Source of the DNA: Lineolata rhizophorae
Taxonomy: Eukaryota; Ascomycota; Dothideomycetes; Lineolatales; Lineolataceae
DNA: 64,000 bases
Direction of reading: 5' to 3'
Assembly (NCBI GenBank): GCA_010093515.1
Contig: MU001677.1
Location: 1,163,301 to 1,227,300 of the forward strand
Positions 1 through 11,213 of the stretch are shown here, one piece after another. The first letter of the stretch is position 1. Each line of letters begins with the position of its first letter. Made by a program: the position numbers and the translations under genes. Below the pieces are notes generated by a model. It had not been told where the DNA came from, made no database searches, and saw only the letters and a program-made list of their open reading frames with translations.

Positions 1-72
1 ACGCTTAAAACACTCGAATCCGATGAGAATTGGCCAAGATATTGGCATTTTGCTGATGGAGATGTTGCTGGG

Positions 73-104
73 TGGGCCACTAGGTGGTGTGGGCCACTAG
101 GTGG
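73..104. repeat. 15-bp direct repeat upstream of the first gene
   Basis: The 15-base word TGGGCCACTAGGTGG occurs at 73-87 and again at 90-104. The rest of 1-546 is moderately AT-rich leader or promoter sequence in which I see no gene. The core word CACTAGGTGG also recurs near 31,569 and 33,219, so it may belong to a dispersed repeat, but this is unproven. Confidence 0.6.
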
Positions 105-546
105 CGGATTACGTTACCCTAGTTCTATATTAGATGTCCAAGCTTGCCAAAATTCGGACATTGAAGACTAATAACTTCCTTTCCCCGCAAGGCTCGTTTC
201 CACCATTAATCTTGCGTGGGAAGTCTGGTGATTCGTTGACTTGGATTGCTGGTCGTTATGTATTGTATGTACAGTTGATTCTTGGGTTTTCATAATTATC
301 TAGATGCGCTGACAAAACCATGCGGGCAGTCTCGGGGGTTGCTCGGATTCCCGGGTCGAGATTCGGTCAGCAAATCATTATAGGGTTGCCATCTCAGCGC
401 ACGTCACAACATATTAAGTTCTCAAGCTGAACAATCTTGAGCGTTCGCATCTACATTTCTTATTTCAGTCGGCTTGTAAGGAAAGCCCCAACAGTCAAAG
501 TTGTCTTACAATTTTTTCCGAAAGGTTGAAAGCAAATCACTACAGA

Positions 547-1699
547 ATGAAGCAGGCACTCGTGTCTAGTGGCCCCAAAGTCGAGATTGTAGACTCGCCT
601 ATCCCCACACCTGGCGACGATGCAGTCCTTATTAAGGTTGTAGTGTCAGGATCCAACCCAAAAGATTGGAAATATCCTCATTTCACAAATTCGACGTACA
701 ACTCGGGAGATGACATGGCTGGCACCATTGCGGCCGTCGGCGCCAACGTCTGGGATTTCAAAGTCGGCGACAGGGTTGCGGCTTTCCATGTGATGAAAGC
801 CGAACATGGTAGTTTCGCGGAGTATGGAGTGGCTCCCGCTTCATCCACCTTTAGGATTCCATCAAAAACTTCCTACGAGGAGGTAAGTGAGAGCTAGGTA
901 TTGAAAGGATTTTCGTTTTCGCGACGCTGATTTCGTTTTCAGGCCGCCACGATACCGCTAGCAGCGATGACGGCTGCAGCAGGCCTGTATTCCAACTTGG
1001 GACTTCCCGCTCCGTGGGAGCCTGCTCAGTCGCCAATCCCGCTCATCATCTACGGCGCGTCTAGCGCAGTTGGAGCTTTTGCGGTCAAGCTCGCCCAGCG
1101 GTCCAACATCCACCCGGCCATTTGCCGTCGCTGGCTCCGGCAAGGGCTTCGTTGAGACTTTGATCGATCGTTCCAAGGGTGATGCTATTGTGGACTATCG
1201 CGAGGGTCCTGAAACCCTCGTTAAAGGAATCAAGGATGCCGTCGCTGCAGCGGGGCTGGCGGAAGTCAAGTTCGCCTTTGATACCATTTGCGAGCATGAC
1301 AGTTACATTCATATTTCCAAGGGCATGGCTCCCACCGGGCACATCACTGTCGTTTTGCCAGGGAAGAAAGGCTATTCGGATATTCCCCAGGGTATGACGA
1401 CCTCCCTTACATGGGTGGGATTGGTCCACCACGGCCCCTATTCTATCAAAGGCAGCATGGGTATCAATCACCAGTCTACCACCAATGGCAAGGACTTTGG
1501 TTTCGTTTACTTCAGGCTGTTCGGCCAGGGCCTCGCGGATGGCTGGTTCTCGGGTCATCCGTACGAAGTCCTGCCAGGTGGTTTAGCCAGCGTTGAGACC
1601 GGCTTAGACAACCTGAGGAACGGGAGGAACAGTGCGAAGAAATACGTGTTTCGCATTGCCGAAACTGAGGGTGCTGGCAAGACTGGTTTCTCTTTGTAA
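547..1699 (+). CDS. Zinc-binding dehydrogenase / trans-enoyl-reductase-like oxidoreductase (one apparent frameshift)
   Basis: This is a medium-chain dehydrogenase/reductase of the kind fungi annotate as zinc-binding oxidoreductase or trans-acting enoyl reductase. It would reduce an enoyl or quinone-type substrate with NADPH in the cytosol. The first ATG is at 547 (MKQALVSSGPKVEIVD). Exon 1 is 547-882. A 60-base intron, 883-942 (GTAAGT to TTTTCAG), is followed by exon 2, 943-1699. The N-terminal GroES-like part includes SNPKDWK and GDRVAAF. The Rossmann part starts with IIYGASSAVGAFAVKLA. Just after NIHP the reading frame slips: the protein resumes as AVAGSGKGF only if one T of the TTT at 1121-1123 is skipped. 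Without the slip it would be about 363 residues, the normal family length. Either a sequencing error or a young pseudogene explains this. No biosynthetic cluster partner is visible nearby. Confidence 0.82.
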
Positions 1700-2023
1700 G
1701 AACATTGTCGTGCGAGTACTGATAGGTCTAGTTCATCGCGTCATCGTGGAGAGCTGCTCAGAGGATAAAAGTGTTCTATCTTGTTCCTCATAAGATATTG
1801 ACAACACGTCAATATGTTTTTAGTTTAGCTACCAAGTCATGAGGAAAGCTTTTGCTGTCATTGGATTACGTTGCCCCTCCCTTGAATCAAAGACTCGTTA
1901 AGTCCGTGTTCTGATGAGAAATGACAATGTTATTCCAAAATAAAATTATGAAAGTAACGACGCTGGGAGCGACCCGCAACCAATGTGCGTCCATGCTTTT
2001 TCCAGCGTTCCACGTAATTTTGC
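1700..2023. other. Intergenic, convergent gene ends
   Basis: This stretch of 324 bases separates two convergent genes. It is AT-rich 3' flank and probably holds both transcript ends. I see no gene in it. Confidence 0.5.
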
Positions 2024-2555
2024 TCATTTAAAGCTTGAAGGCAACCATCTTCCGCCAGATCTATCAGCCACAGTGGAGGAAGGCTGTCGAACAAGTGACC
2101 CAATCCAAGATGACGATCCAGGAGGGATAATTTGATCTGCTTCAAGCGTGATGACGCAGCTCAAAATCCAGTCCTGGCATCGTTCCTAAATCGTTTGACA
2201 AGTCCTGGGTTAATCGATGTCCGGAGCTCCGCGAGCAAAGAAACATGAGAGAAATGAAACATACCCTGCCATTCTTGGGTGTTTCTTCCTCTGAAATGAG
2301 CCGCTCTGCCTTTTCGACATTCACCGCATCCAAATCGGCCAGATGGACACGGCCTTCACATGGTAAACCCTCCACGGGGTAATTGTGCTGAGTTTCAAAG
2401 ACATAGATCTGATGCTGAACATCGACAAGGCGAGCCTGGAGGAGCTTTCCCAACGACGCGCCAGGTCTAGCAAGAAGAAAAGCCCAATGTGATGGGCTTG
2501 TGGCATCTTCGCCAGGCCCTTCAATTCGGATGTACAGTTGATAGACTGTAGCCAT
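2024..2555 (-). CDS. Small DUF6914-like fungal protein, two exons
   Basis: Function unknown. Exon 1 (2265-2555) starts MATVYQLYIRIEGPGE and includes SHWAFLLARPG. A 79-base intron (2186-2264, GTATGT to TTTAG) leads to exon 2 (2024-2185), which opens ERCQDWILSCVITLEAD and ends at TGA. Both junctions are in phase 0 and give 150 residues. The pattern of a short VYxLYIRI start, a HW motif and a late CQDW motif matches small fungal proteins that I recall under DUF6914; the family name is from memory. An earlier acceptor (CCCAG) also exists, but using it loses the conserved CQDW frame, so the TTTAG acceptor is preferred. The start is the ATG at 2555; a GTG lies further upstream. Confidence 0.72.
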
Positions 2556-2629
2556 TGTCGTTCTCCTGCTGGTCACAAGTTAACTTCCCCAATAGGTGAT
2601 GGGAGTATATCACAGCTTTCACGAGGTAG

Positions 2630-2670
2630 GTAAGTTGTTAAACGTAGGTGGGAAAAAGATAACAACTTAC
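2630..2670. repeat. 11-bp perfect inverted repeat (hairpin)
   Basis: GTAAGTTGTTA at 2630-2640 is matched by TAACAACTTAC at 2660-2670, leaving a 19-base loop. It lies about 75 bases upstream of the DUF6914-like gene. It could be a small transposon end, a regulatory palindrome or chance. Confidence 0.6.
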
Positions 2671-3410
2671 AGCAAGGTAGGTCTATTCTACCTGTACACT
2701 TCACAGCGAGTTGGCAAGCAGTGGCTATGGGTGCTAAGTGCGTTGTTGATTGTGCCAACGTACTGGCTTCGACGTATCTTTAAGTCACGCGTACCTTTGA
2801 ATGCACAAATTGCCGCTGTTCATCAGCGGTGAATTAATCGTCTAAGGTGAATTTGAGGCAAAGTGCCTTGCGTTGTATAACCAGGGAATTTAAGATCCTC
2901 CAAAGACATGCCATATCGTGACACGAACAGAGTTGGGTAACACCACAGCGCTGGCGGTGCAGCAAACAAGTACCAGCCCACGTTGTGGTGAGAAGTTATC
3001 GAAATTTTGGCACATTTAACCCTAAATATTTGAATTTCCAGATTTGCAGGCCATTCGTAGGAAATTACGATTCATCATTCAGTAGCAGATCTTTAAGCAC
3101 GAAGTACAATTCACCCAAAATAGAGAGCAAGGGTTAGTCATATAGTAGGATAAGTAGTTTTATACAATTACACCCATACCCTTTAATTGTCGTTGTAAGT
3201 TAGGAGTGCTTTCTATATAACACTTTGGCTGTTTCTCATTCGGGAGTAAACGTAAACATCAGTCAACATGCATCCACACAAACCAAGAAATAGCTGAAGG
3301 GGTAATGACATTCATTTTAACCCGATCATAAATGCGTTGATTACATGCACGGCTAGCCCCAATGAGAATGATCTCAAGGTTACCATGTCGCGTTGATAAA
3401 TCTAGGGCTT

Positions 3411-3446
3411 AGATGGTCTTGTAGATGGTCTTGTAGATGGTCTTGT
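3411..3446. repeat. 12-bp tandem repeat, three perfect copies
   Basis: The unit AGATGGTCTTGT is repeated three times without change, which points to recent slippage or selection in otherwise unremarkable intergenic DNA. Confidence 0.85.
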
Positions 3447-4708
3447 AGAGAGTGATTCTTGTAACCTTCTTGCCAATTACTGGAAGCCACCGAAGGAGCT
3501 TCCTCCGGGAGTACGAGTCGAACATATCTGATACAATATGCTAGCACGAGTTTCATTATTAAGAATTGCATATTTAGTACTCAAGCGTGGTGAACCACAA
3601 CGGGCATTACTATGGAGACTAGAGCCGGAGTTTTACACGATCATAGTTTATCTGCGACTTGCAACGTTCTAGCCCGTCTGTGAATCCGCAGATGCAGAGA
3701 CTCAGATGCAGTATAACCACATGACTTGAGCTCTCAAACTGGACTCCATAGCAACATGCCAAAGCACCATTGAAGCCCAAACAATTGTCAAGCTCTTGGA
3801 CGAACCTGTGAGACATGGTCCGACAGCGCAATAACATTGCCGTCTCTGTCGCACGACTTCATATACGTTGGCCGGAGTTGGGCATCCATGGCAGGATATT
3901 TTCCAGTATAGCTACACTGCAGAGTGTCATGACTGCTGCGTGAAGTTCTGCCACGTAGGAGACGCCGACGGGCTTGTGTGATGGGGTAGCCAATCGTGAT
4001 GGCGTTCGTCACGGGTAGTTGCATGAACTGCAAGTTGAGAGCGGTTCGACATTTGCCAGCGCTTCTGTTTCAGCCCAAAAAAAAAAAAAATAGAACGTGG
4101 ACACCAATGATTCATAGATTCAAGTAGAAGGCAACTAAATATGCACGGAAAAGACAATGGAGCCTCCCATTTGGAACAGGGGTAAAATAGGCAACAAGTG
4201 CTACCATCCGTTCGGGATAAAAATTGGTGTGCAACTGTGCTGCGTTGAATGTTAGGATAATCCGCCAAGGCGTGCTGTATATGCAAGCGGATTCCAATTC
4301 GCAAGAGGCATTGGATAGTCTTAAAAGAGCTTTGCCGGTAGAAACTGATCTGTGCTCATGTCTGGGAGTGAGAATTGGCGAAGTGCAACCCAAGAACAAA
4401 TCCCCATGTCAAAAGTGATGATGCATAGATGTATGCAGGATTTGACTGTCTAAGGAGGCTGGAATTTGGCTCGGTCAAAGTCCATCTAGTCTTGCAACAG
4501 GGCATCTGTATTATACAAAACGCAACGGATGCGTCCAGCAATATCGAACAACCCTTATTTGTACAACCGGAATTTTGGATCTGAATTCCCCGCTAAAAAA
4601 AAAAAAGAATGCCACCAAACTCCGATCCCATCCCTCCTCTTCCATCATGCAAATTCCCAACGGTATCGCCGGTCCCCCTTCCGTAACAAATATCGTACAC
4701 CGCACCCG

Positions 4709-7171
4709 TTAACCCTGAATGAAAAACTCCCCGCTCATCCCCTCGAATGCCTCAACCCCGCCGAGCGCGCCCTTGGCATCGCCATAGTACCGGAACCGAT
4801 ACGTGCCCTCGCCCGCCGCATTTTCCCACCAGATGTCCACCTCGCTCGTGCCCAGCACCTCGTTCGTGCGCCGCCACCGGTACACGAGCTCCCAGTCAAA
4901 GTCCGAGAGCACGCGGGTCCAGCCGCCGCCGTCGTCGCCGCGCCGCTCCAGCGCCGCGAACGTGCCCTCCAGCCGCAGGTCGTTGCGCGGGTTCGCGCCG
5001 ACGAACGTGACGTTGGGCGTGGCGCCGGGCGGGTACTCGGGCTCGACGTCGGCGACGACGTCGCCGTAGGCGCGGCCGATGCCGGCCGAGTCGTACACGA
5101 CGGGGGTGATGAAGCTGAGGCTGTCGTTGGTGTTGATGGGCGGGTAGGGCCCCGGGTCGAGCCGGACGGTCGGCGGGCGGGCCGCCAGGTACGGCAGCAC
5201 GCCGAGCGTCAGGTTGATGTAGGCGTTGAGCGTGTGCGGGCCGTACAGCGTCGACGCGCCCTCGTACCGCTGGATCGCGTACTCCTCCTCCGTCGCGATG
5301 TAGTGCGTGTACGAGTTGGCGGGCCCGCCGAGCACGACGACGGGGGCGGGTGCCGCGCCCGCGTCGTCCGAGTCGCCGCCGTCGCCGTCGGACAGGAGGC
5401 CCGACGCCGTCGCCTCGGCCGCCACGGCCTCGCGCCACCGCCGGCCGCTCATCGTCGTCGCCTCCCCCGGCGACACGACGATCAGCAGCTGCCCGACGCG
5501 CAGCACCTGCACGTCGACAATGCTGGGCGCCCACTGGTAAGGCACCGTGGTGGCGCCCGCGTCGAGGAGGATCGGCTTCGGCGCCTGGCAGGCGCGCTGC
5601 TCGGCGCTCGGAGCGTGCACGAGGCCCCCTACGACGCTCCACAGTGGGTTGTCGCCCTCGCCCTCGTCGCCCTGCGTGAAGTCGAAGGCGCCCGGGCCGT
5701 CCGACGTGCCGGCGGCGAAGGAGTAGCCTAGTGCGGCCGAGCACGTGCGCACGAGCGAGCCGTTCGGGTGCGTGAACTCGAAGCCATCTAGGTCGCGGAA
5801 GATGTGCTCGGCGTGGACGGTGGCGCCCGCGACGGGCGTCGAGCCGGCCTCGTCGGCCATGGCGTCGTAGAGGGAGCGCGCGCCGTCGTACTGGCGCTGG
5901 CCGATCTCGCGGCACGACCTGGTGCCGGCGTCGTCGAGGCCCCAGTAGGGCCCGCGGCCGTGGCAGCCCTGCGTGCGCCCGTCGCACGTGCTGTCGTTGA
6001 AGCGGCACATCTGGCCGGCCATGTCGCCCGTCTCGCAGTAGGCGCCCTGGACGTTGGGCGTCGTGTCGCCGACGTTGGCCTGCGAGAAGGCCGCGACGAA
6101 GGAGCCGTCGTCGACGGCCGACGCCACATCGCCGGTTCCAGCCGCCCTTTCGAACAGCCACGCCGACACGCCCTTGTTGTCGCCCGCCACCAGCGTGTTG
6201 TTCTGGAACAGGCTGGTGCCGTGCACCGCGAACCACGATAGCACGCCCACGTCCTTGCCGTCGGAGCTGCGCCGGAAGCGTAGGAGCGTGAGGGCCTTGT
6301 CCACGTTGTCATCGTAGCGCGCACGCTCCTCCTCGGGGTTGTTGAGGTAGGCGTAGAGCGAGCGGTTGATGTTGGCGCCGGTGACGTTGGTGGAGCCGAC
6401 GGCGAGCCGGCCGGGCTCGAGGCTCTCGTGGGCCCGCTGGATCGACAACAGCGCGCCGTCTACGATGGCACGGTAGCTCTGCTTGTTGAAGCCAAGGCTC
6501 GTCACCTGAGGCAGGAGGTAGTTGAGCCACGCACCAGGCCCCGCGTGCGAGTGCGTGCCCGTCACGGCCACGTTGTCCTGGCTGTAGGCCGAGTACTCGG
6601 AGCCCATGGTGGCGAGGCCGCGCATGATGCCGTCGCGCACGGCCGTGTCGCCGGACTGGGTGTCCAGCACGAGGTAGACCCAGCGGTCGGCGGCATTGGC
6701 CGGGTCGGCGACGATGAAGGCGCGGCTGTAGAGGCGCTGGCGGAGGCCCGTCCCAACCTGCGCCGGGTCGGCATAGCCCATGAGGTTGAGCTCGACCACG
6801 GGACTGGGCGGGAAGACGTGCGGTTAGCGCTGCCCACGTTCTCTGGCCTGTACAGCCATCTTTGATCGCCAGTTGCCGGGTCGGCGGAATACGCGGACGC
6901 GGATGCGGACGACTCACCCGGTAATGTCGGCCTTGCCCACGCCGATCAAGTACTCGTCTCCCGTGTCGGCCCTGTCCTCCACGCCATCAGCCAACGGTCT
7001 CTGGAGCGCGCTCGCGCCCCAGCCGCTCACGCGGGCGTCGTCGTCGCCGGCGGCGGGGTGCCAGCGCCAGAAGTCCGTCGCCGGCAGGCCGAGGAAGTAG
7101 CAGAGCTGGAAGATGACGAGCGCGGCGACGGCCGTCGCGCCCAGGGCGACGGCGAAGGGTGAGCGTGCCAT
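4709..7171 (-). CDS. Neutral (alkaline non-lysosomal) ceramidase
   Basis: Hydrolyses the amide bond of ceramide to sphingosine and fatty acid, in the secretory pathway, at the cell surface or outside. Exon 1 is 6918-7171 and encodes an N-terminal signal anchor (MARSPFAVALGATAVAALVI...). The 114-base intron is 6804-6917 (GTGAGT to CGCCCAG, with GCTAAC as branch site). Exon 2 is 4709-6803. The splice restores the family motif GKADITGPVVELNLMGYADP. The protein is 782 residues, normal for the family. GTHSHAGPG, the zinc-site region, and a C-terminal domain ending YRFRYYGDAKG are present. The active-site segment reads NVGDTTPN, with Thr at residue 333 where bacterial and animal enzymes have the nucleophile Ser. 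It is adjacent to no sphingolipid gene. The GC-rich coding strand causes long open frames on the other strand, which I regard as shadows. Confidence 0.93.
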
Positions 7172-8877
7172 GCTCGGGGCTGGATACGGATTGTCGACGG
7201 GAGGACGCGCTGCAGCATCTGCGGGGCGTGGAGGAGGCAGAAGCAGTGCGGAGGCGGGAGCGGGCGGTCTTTGTTATAGCAGGCCCGGGGGGGCAGGGAG
7301 GGCCGGGGGCCGGGGAGCGCGGGCGAGGCAGAGTCGGGGCCGCGACGGACGCGTCGTGGGCGGCGACGAGCGCCGGGAGGCAGCAGCAGCGAACGGCAGC
7401 AGCAGCAGCGACGGCTTCATCATCCTGATGCTCCGCAGCGCGCGGCGGCCGCGGCGCATGACGTGGGCGCGCATCTCGGCCTCGTCCGCGCGCCAACGGG
7501 CGCCCGGCCCTGTGGCTTGCCCTCGGCGCGGCTTGCCGCAATTGGCCGCTCCGCCGCCGCGCCCAGATTGCCGCAATCTCTGGTCCGCCGGGGCAGCGCG
7601 CGGGCGCCCTCCCACGCGCAAGCCACACCCCCCGGCGCCGCTGCTCTTTGCAGTAGTCGTGGCCGAGACCGTTCCCTGCAGGCCCTCGCCGGGAGTGCCC
7701 CGTGCTACTCCCCGCAGGCGGGTCATGTACATGCCTACACTGTATGTCCTGTCACCGCTCGACCTGCGCTGCGCTGGGCTTTGATTGGGCTCTGCTTCTG
7801 CGTCGGCATCCTATCGTCGGAAATTACTGCCTGTTTTCGAAAGCTACGTTGTGGCCCATTTGCGCTTCACGTGAACTCGCATGGGACTCCAGGCACGCAG
7901 AACGAGTCGCCGGCCAGTCGCCCTCAAGTCTGCCCGGACGCATGAGAATCAGGCTCTCCAAGGAGGAGAATAAAAGGGGACATCTTCCCGGAACTATGGC
8001 CGCGAGCCTGGCTTGGTCATGCCGGATTCTACGATTCATGTCACGAGATTGCCAATCTCTGGCAACGAACTCGATTCTTGACGTAGAGATACCTAAGACT
8101 GTTCGACCACTTGCAACTCCGTTCCGATGCTCGAAAGACCAAGCGCCTCACAAGGCCGAATGCACGTCGCGGAATACTTACTCCCCGCAAAACTCGGACG
8201 CCAGAATTCGAGGCCGGCTTTTCCTTTGTGATGAGATTGTCGGCAGGGTGGGTTCCTTGAGAGGCTCGTTAAAGTTGGATATTTTTGACCATTTGCCGCC
8301 ACTGTGAACCTTACAATTCGTCCAGTCACCTCTCTCCAATTCATGAGCCCTGAAAACCTGCTGGAGCCTTCCATTTTCTTGTCATACTTTAAGTAATTGC
8401 CCAACAGCATACTGAAATCCAGCCCGAAATCAGAGTGGAAGAGACAATCGAGCCCGGTGCTCGCTGTCGACACATTTGGCCGCACACCGGTCTCCTGGCA
8501 AAACAATAGAAAACTTTGAATATGCTTTGGTGATATGTTTGCGTTTAGAACTTATCTGTTCTCTCCTGGGTTCCGCGGGAGCTTTGAAAGCGAGCTAAAG
8601 AAGAGTGAGAGCTGTTCGTACGGCTCCGTTGCAGCTCTTGACTTCTTCACAGTTTTCACAGCACTGACACACGGTAACCCTCTCCATCACTCTTTGAATA
8701 GCAGAGGTTCCCTTCCTATCACCTGACCTAGTGAGTCAGAAAGATACTCCGTAGGTATAAGAGAGCCGTTCTTTTATTCCACTTCATTTCTATTCTACTA
8801 CCCGTTCGACCGCCTGCTCAGTCCTCGCATCTTTGACGTAGGTCATCTCAGCAACAGTCCTTTCCGGGTATTTTACG
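7172..8877. other. Shared upstream region between ceramidase and the next gene
   Basis: About 1.7 kb between two divergent starts. The first half is very GC-rich and the second half is ordinary. Open frames occur on both strands but show no recognisable domain. It presumably contains both promoters and 5' leaders. Confidence 0.5.
8732..8763 (+). promoter_or_regulatory. TGAGTCA site and TATA-like box upstream of the secreted protein
   Basis: TGAGTCA (8732-8738) is a perfect AP-1/GCN4-type binding site. TATAAGAG (8756-8763) lies about 115 bases before the ATG at 8878. The two fit a core promoter with a CPC1/GCN4 or oxidative-stress type input. The binding factor is inferred, not shown. Confidence 0.45.
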
Positions 8878-10792
8878 ATGCCTTTGTTCAAGCTAGTTCT
8901 GTTTTCCCTTCTCCTCGCCGTCTTGCTTCTGCAGGTTCCGGTGTTGACTCACGCTCGCCCTCATATTATTCATTTCCCTTTGAACGATGCCCATTTGGGG
9001 GCGGATACAACCTGGCACAAAAGAAACGATCCATCTGCGGGAGGTGCCCTACCCTATTCCACACCGTCAAATGCCGTTTCCGCGCGAACTGAAAACCGGT
9101 CCGACACAACCATCGTTGTCAACGCGATCAATCTCCGGGGATTCAACGCTTGCTCCGCGGAACAACAGCGCTACATCTCCGACGCTTTCAACGATGCAGC
9201 CAAGCTAGCCGGCCGGATTGCCGTTATGCGCATTGACTGGAACGGCCGTAACGAGATCGATTGGTTCGGGAACGTGTTCGAGAGGCCCGAGGACCAGGCC
9301 AAAATCCGGAGGGCATACGAGGCATTCGCCAGATACAACGCCGCGTGGACTAGCCCAAACCCGCGGAGGTGGCATATCAACGTTCGGTGCGAGCCGGACG
9401 CGTGCAAGTACGCGCAGAGGATTTCATTTGCGGACGACTTTCGGCTCATGGTTTTTTGCCCGGAGTTCTTCAGACTCAAGCGGGTCGACTCGGAAATTAG
9501 GAGGACGAGTGGTCTGACCGACCCGCCGCACGCTTCGTTCAACATGGATTGGTACCAGCTAAACACCGGTACGAGAGCTCATTTCCGTCCTGAATGCAGC
9601 TCGTGTGTATTGACTCTTTCGTGTGGCAGCAACGGACGTGTTCCAGGCGTTTACCCGAGTGAAGATCACTCACAACGACTCTAACTCAACTTCCATGGAG
9701 GGTCTCGGTGCGAACTTGGTTGGAATTGTTATGGCCGGCAGCACCCCTAATGGGATTCAACTGGGTTGGAATATCGGAGCTGACAGTCCGCTCGGAGCAA
9801 GACTGCTCGCTCGGGGCGAGTCGCTGCAAAACCTAACAATCAAAAATGGTACCTATATAGACGTTGTTGATCTCATATTCGATGATTGCTGACTTCTGGG
9901 TACTACAGCTCCATCGCTCGCCTACTATGCGCTTGGTAAATTTCTCGGAAGCACTTGATTCACCCTCCGCCTGGACATCATTACTGACAAAAACCTCTAT
10001 TTAGCGCACCGAGTTTGGGTGAACACGAATCATGAAATCCACCCGCACTTCCCCGTCATCACTTCGACCAGAGATTCGGACCCTACAGATTACTTCTACG
10101 TCTCTACCAGGAACAACTCGATCCCTATACTCCGTATCGGGCCATATACGAACGCCATGCTCAGCGGCTACACGCGCTCCAGTCCTTGTCATTTTAGCAT
10201 AGACTATCCTTGCGACAGCGAGCTACCCGCCATCGCCCCGGGACCACGCGAGTACGACATCAAAGGGGCCTTCGACGCATGGGTCGAAGCGGACGACCTT
10301 GGCGAAGACTACGCCGGATACTATTCTCGGTTCACGACCGAGTGGGTCCGTCCCGAAGCCCACGAAAGCAACGAGAGCCCGAGGGGCGGCCTCGAGCCGG
10401 ACGAGGCTGGTCGGCAGAAGCTCGGGCTGCAGTGCAATGGCGAGCTGATCAAGTCGCGCGGCGTGGAGCAGGTAAGCGTATCATACGACAACGCGGCGTC
10501 GTGCATGGAGCGCGCGTGCCGGAGCCTTTTCGATGGAGAGTATGGCCCGGATTCTTTCGTGATGCATTGTGATATATCCGACATGCATGTGTGGGCGGGC
10601 GTCGTGCGCAACTTTGGAAATCCTCAGTGTGATGGACGGGTCCTTAGGGACGACTTCTTCCTGCAAGACTGCATCAGCTCTATGGCGATCATCCGGGACG
10701 AATGCGACACAAACACTAGGGACGGGAAAATAGGGGGCACGTTTACTAAAGGTTGTTGGGTGTACGGGTTTGGTGCTACTACGCGCGAGTAA
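8878..10792 (+). CDS. Secreted protein: deuterolysin-like domain without zinc motif plus Cys-rich tail
   Basis: Four exons, 8878-9568, 9630-9848, 9909-9935 (27 bases) and 10005-10792, join in consistent phase 1 to give 574 residues. A clear signal peptide ends near THARP. The section INLRGFNACSAEQQ..SDAFNDAAKLA and the later NAPSLAYYALAHRV resemble fungal M35/lysine-specific metallopeptidase-like proteins. At the place where those have HExxH, the spliced sequence reads DVFQAFTR, so neither zinc ligands nor the catalytic Glu are there. The C-terminal part holds many cysteines and the pattern DECDTNT..GKIGG..GCW, like a tail domain found in several fungal secreted proteins and chitinases. I infer an extracellular non-catalytic protein; the substrate or partner is unknown. 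Confidence 0.72.
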
Positions 10793-11213
10793 AGTTATGG
10801 AACTTTGAGTAGCATGCTGAGAACCTCTCTAGTTTCTAGATGTATTCTTATGGTAGACTGGTATCTGTCATTCATACTAGTTGGATTTCCTTGAGTTTGA
10901 ATTAAGACATATTCCGTTTCATATTCGGAAGGCACGCCCTCTGATTGTACTGTAATACGAGACTAGATCCGCCACGCGACTTACAATGTTCACGCAAGTA
11001 TGAGTGCGCTGTTATACCCCTAGTTCTTGCCGATTGAGACGCCAGGACGTGATTATAAGATGGGCCACTAGTAGGTTCAAAAACTTTTCGGTCTATTCGA
11101 TGATCTATCACCACACGGCCAACACCTCTACCGGAATTGCAACTCGCAACGGCCTCTACAATCCCAGCGGATCCCACAGATACCAACAGACCCAGGATCC
11201 CGGCACCGGCCAG
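10793..11213. other. Intergenic, convergent gene ends
   Basis: 421 bases between the convergent ends of the secreted protein gene and the tRNA-synthetase gene. No gene is seen. Confidence 0.5.

Larger units (their letters stand above)
2556..4708. other. Gene-poor, AT-richer stretch with a hairpin and short tandem repeat
   Basis: About 2.1 kb without a supportable gene. Only short overlapping frames occur. It contains an 11-bp inverted repeat (2630-2670), a 12-base triple repeat (3411-3446) and an A tract near 4077-4090. The composition is poorer in GC than the genes on both sides, as expected of old decayed sequence, but I could not assign it to an element. Confidence 0.5.

Noticed and set aside
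4529-6241. Plus-strand and alternative minus-strand frames over the ceramidase gene
   Set aside because: These are shadows of a GC-rich coding exon. The ceramidase frame matches the family from end to end.
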